A DNA stretch of 8,653 nucleotides from Massilia sp. UBA2604. Its GTDB lineage: Bacteria > Pseudomonadota > Gammaproteobacteria > Burkholderiales > Burkholderiaceae_D. The first letter of the stretch is position 1. Each line of letters starts with the position of its first letter. The DNA is taken from assembly GCA_002339265.1 (NCBI GenBank), contig DDKG01000207.1:1-8653 (forward strand), written 5' to 3'. The notes beneath the pieces were generated by a model. The model did not search any database. It saw only the letters and a list, made by a program, of their open reading frames with translations, and was not told where the DNA came from. This document shows positions 7,531 through 8,653 of the stretch, in pieces. Position numbers and translations under genes: made by a program.

Positions 7531-7550
7531 AGCCCGTTGTAGCCCGTTAT
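7531..7550. repeat. Tandem 10-base direct repeat between mutM and the GTPase gene
   Basis: AGCCCGTTGT (7531-7540) is followed directly by AGCCCGTTAT (7541-7550), nine of ten positions identical. It fills most of the 29-base gap between the mutM stop and the GTPase start, and on the coding strand it reads as two copies of AACGGGCT. The copy nearer to the GTPase ATG leaves a GGG 9-11 bases upstream, which may serve as a poor ribosome site. It may be slippage. Confidence 0.6.
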
Positions 7551-7554
7551 GTCC

Positions 7555-8388
7555 TCAGCGCTGGCACTGCGCGCAATAGAAAGTCGAGCGCTGGCCCTGC
7601 TTGATCTGGCGGACCGGCGCCTCGCACTGGCGGCAGGGCACACCAGCACGATCATAGACGAAATATGTCTGCTGGAAATATCCAGACTGCCCATTTACAG
7701 CAATAAAGTCACGCAGGGTACTGCCGCCCTGGACGATGGCGGCGGCCAGGATGTCGCGGATCGCTTCGGCCAGCCGGTCGTAGCGCGCGCGGCTGATGCG
7801 CGAAGCCGCCGTCTTGGGGCTGATGCCGGCCCGGAACAGGCTCTCGCAGGCGTAGATATTGCCGACGCCCACCACGATGTCGCCGGCCAGCAGCACCTGC
7901 TTGATCGGCGCACTGCGGCGCCGGGTTTCGCGATGCAGGAGGGCGCCATTGAAGTGCTCGCCGAGCGGTTCCACGCCCAGGCCGCGCAGCAGGATGTGCT
8001 CTTCCAGGTCGCCATCTTCGTTGGCATGCCACAGCACGGCGCCGAAGCGGCGCGGGTCATGCAGGCGCAATACCTGCACGCCCTCAGGGCCATTGACGAT
8101 CAGGTCGAAATGGTCGTGCTTGCGCGGTTCGATGCCCGGCGGCAGCACGCGCAAGTGGCCGGACATGCCCAGGTGGATGATCAGGGCGCCGTGCTCGAAA
8201 TGAATCAACAGGTATTTGCCGCGCCGGCCGGTCGACAATATGCGGCGGCCCGCCAGCAGCGCGGACAGGCCGGGCGGGAAGGGCCAGCGCAGGCCGTCGC
8301 GGCGGCAGACGACCTGCTCGACGATGCGGCCTTCGATATGGGGCGCGACACCGCGCCGGGTGACTTCTACTTCTGGCAGTTCAGGCAT
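7555..8388 (-). CDS. mutM: Formamidopyrimidine-DNA (8-oxoguanine) glycosylase
   Basis: This 277-residue bifunctional DNA glycosylase/AP lyase excises 8-oxoG and FapyG. The mature N-terminus PELPEVEV supplies the catalytic Pro2 and Glu3, which fixes the start at 8388. Lys58 in GRRGKYL, the H2TH segment with Asn177 in VGNIYACES, and the zinc finger with Cys252, Cys255, Cys272 and Cys275 (PCRQC ... YCAQC) plus Arg267 are all present. Length is close to that of E. coli MutM (269). The bases before the ATG are pyrimidine-rich (TTCGTCTCCCCC) and hold no Shine-Dalgarno, although the start itself is certain. It is the first gene of the run with the dynamin-like gene and mutY, and it is divergent from the lipoprotein gene at 8545. 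No convincing promoter was found on its side. Confidence 0.97.
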   Translation of the reverse strand: MPELPEVEVTRRGVAPHIEGRIVEQVVCRRDGLRWPFPPGLSALLAGRRILSTGRRGKYLLIHFEHGALIIHLGMSGHLRVLPPGIEPRKHDHFDLIVNGPEGVQVLRLHDPRRFGAVLWHANEDGDLEEHILLRGLGVEPLGEHFNGALLHRETRRRSAPIKQVLLAGDIVVGVGNIYACESLFRAGISPKTAASRISRARYDRLAEAIRDILAAAIVQGGSTLRDFIAVNGQSGYFQQTYFVYDRAGVPCRQCEAPVRQIKQGQRSTFYCAQCQR

Positions 8389-8451
8389 GGGGGAGACGAA
8401 TCGTGTAAAGTCGGGTTGCCATCGCGGCTGGGCAGCCTGCGGACCGGGCTG

Positions 8452-8470
8452 GCGCCAGGAATCCTGGCGC
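8452..8470. repeat. Perfect 19-base palindrome in the divergent intergenic region
   Basis: GCGCCAGGA (8452-8460) and TCCTGGCGC (8462-8470) are exact inverted 9-base arms around a single A. It lies 64 bases upstream of the mutM ATG and one base from the next palindrome. Its one-base spacer is too short for a stable RNA hairpin without opening inner pairs, so a dyad for a DNA-binding dimer is at least as likely as a transcribed structure. Confidence 0.7.
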
Positions 8471-8471
8471 A

Positions 8472-8502
8472 GCTCATGCGCGGCAGGCGCCTGCGCATGA
8501 GC
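8472..8502. repeat. Perfect 10-base inverted repeat overlapping the lipoprotein promoter
   Basis: GCTCATGCGC (8472-8481) and GCGCATGAGC (8493-8502) are exact inverted arms around an 11-base loop, which itself contains the self-complementary AGGCGCCT at 8485-8492. It can form a strong stem-loop. It ends one base before a -10-like TAGAAT and covers the place where the -35 box should be, so it is more likely a control site for the gene at 8545 than a terminator. No T tract follows it on either strand. Confidence 0.7.
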
Positions 8503-8503
8503 G

Positions 8504-8509
8504 TAGAAT
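8504..8509 (+). promoter_or_regulatory. -10 box of the lipoprotein gene
   Basis: TAGAAT (five of six to TATAAT) would start transcription near 8516, giving a leader of about 29 bases before the TTG at 8545. The -35 position (8481-8486, CGGCAG) does not resemble TTGACA and lies inside the palindrome at 8472-8502, which suggests an activator-dependent or otherwise regulated promoter. Confidence 0.5.
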
Positions 8510-8544
8510 CAAATCAAAACATCAACTCGGATTTTGGACTTGCT

Positions 8545-8653
8545 TTGAAAAACGCTTTCGCCATTGTAACCGTCTCCGGGCTGCTTGCAGGCCTGCTCTC
8601 GGGATGTGCTGTCTCGCCGCAACAGCAGTCGCTCGCCGCCGGCGAGCAGGCCG
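8545..8653 (+). CDS. Outer-membrane-type lipoprotein, N-terminal part (partial; probably TPR lipoprotein)
   Basis: The first 36 codons of a gene running out of the window. From TTG the product reads MKNAFAIVTVSGLLAGLLSG then Cys21: a basic residue, a hydrophobic stretch of about 16 residues and the lipobox LSGC, a signal peptidase II site. Ala follows the Cys, not Asp, so sorting to the outer membrane is expected. The TTG was chosen because GGA at 8536-8538 lies six bases upstream and it gives a standard signal peptide. In-frame ATGs at 8497 and 8476 would add 16 or 23 residues, and both lie in the palindrome before the predicted transcription start. Upstream of mutM in betaproteobacteria there is often a divergent TPR lipoprotein followed by lolB and ispE; that identity is inferred from context only. 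Confidence 0.72.
   Translation, partial: MKNAFAIVTVSGLLAGLLSGCAVSPQQQSLAAGEQA

Overview
The window looks like a chromosome segment from a high-GC betaproteobacterium, most likely Oxalobacteraceae (Massilia or a close relative). The reasons are GC-rich housekeeping genes (about 68% in a 60-base line counted in aroB), an aroK-aroB-dgt run, and a mutM - dynamin-like GTPase - mutY run with a divergent signal-peptide lipoprotein gene beyond mutM. The family placement rests on remembered gene order and protein style, not on a search.

Layout. Positions 2-2414 (+) hold the 3' end of aroK (shikimate kinase), aroB (3-dehydroquinate synthase) and dgt (dNTP triphosphohydrolase), tightly packed. The aroK frame has no stop codon before the aroB start, so the two coding regions form one open frame. 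Positions 2463-4368 (-) hold a two-gene type IV toxin-antitoxin (abortive infection) cassette of the AbiE type: an AbiEi-like antitoxin/regulator, and downstream an AbiEii-like nucleotidyltransferase toxin that overlaps it by 23 bases. The cassette is clearly less GC-rich (50-58% in sampled lines) and sits between two conserved convergent housekeeping blocks, as expected for an acquired defence module. Its 115-base upstream region carries a near-consensus sigma70 promoter between a perfect 21-base palindrome and a degenerate second copy of that palindrome, centred exactly 63 bases apart. Positions 4484-8388 (-) hold mutM (8-oxoguanine DNA glycosylase), a dynamin-family GTPase and mutY (adenine glycosylase), which look like one operon joining the two glycosylases of the GO oxidative-damage repair system to a membrane-remodelling-type GTPase. 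Positions 8389-8544 are a divergent intergenic region with two adjacent strong palindromes and a -10 box. From 8545 (+) the 5' end of a lipoprotein gene begins at a probable TTG codon.

How the genes work together. AroK and AroB act in the shikimate pathway. Dgt degrades dGTP and related dNTPs. MutM and MutY remove 8-oxoG and the A mispaired with it. The AbiE-like pair is the accessory, phage-defence part. Its antitoxin is unusual to read because its N-terminal half shows an intact D-X16-E-X-K signature of the PD-(D/E)XK nuclease fold ahead of a winged helix-turn-helix. I see no tRNA, rRNA, insertion sequence, CRISPR array or integrase in the window.
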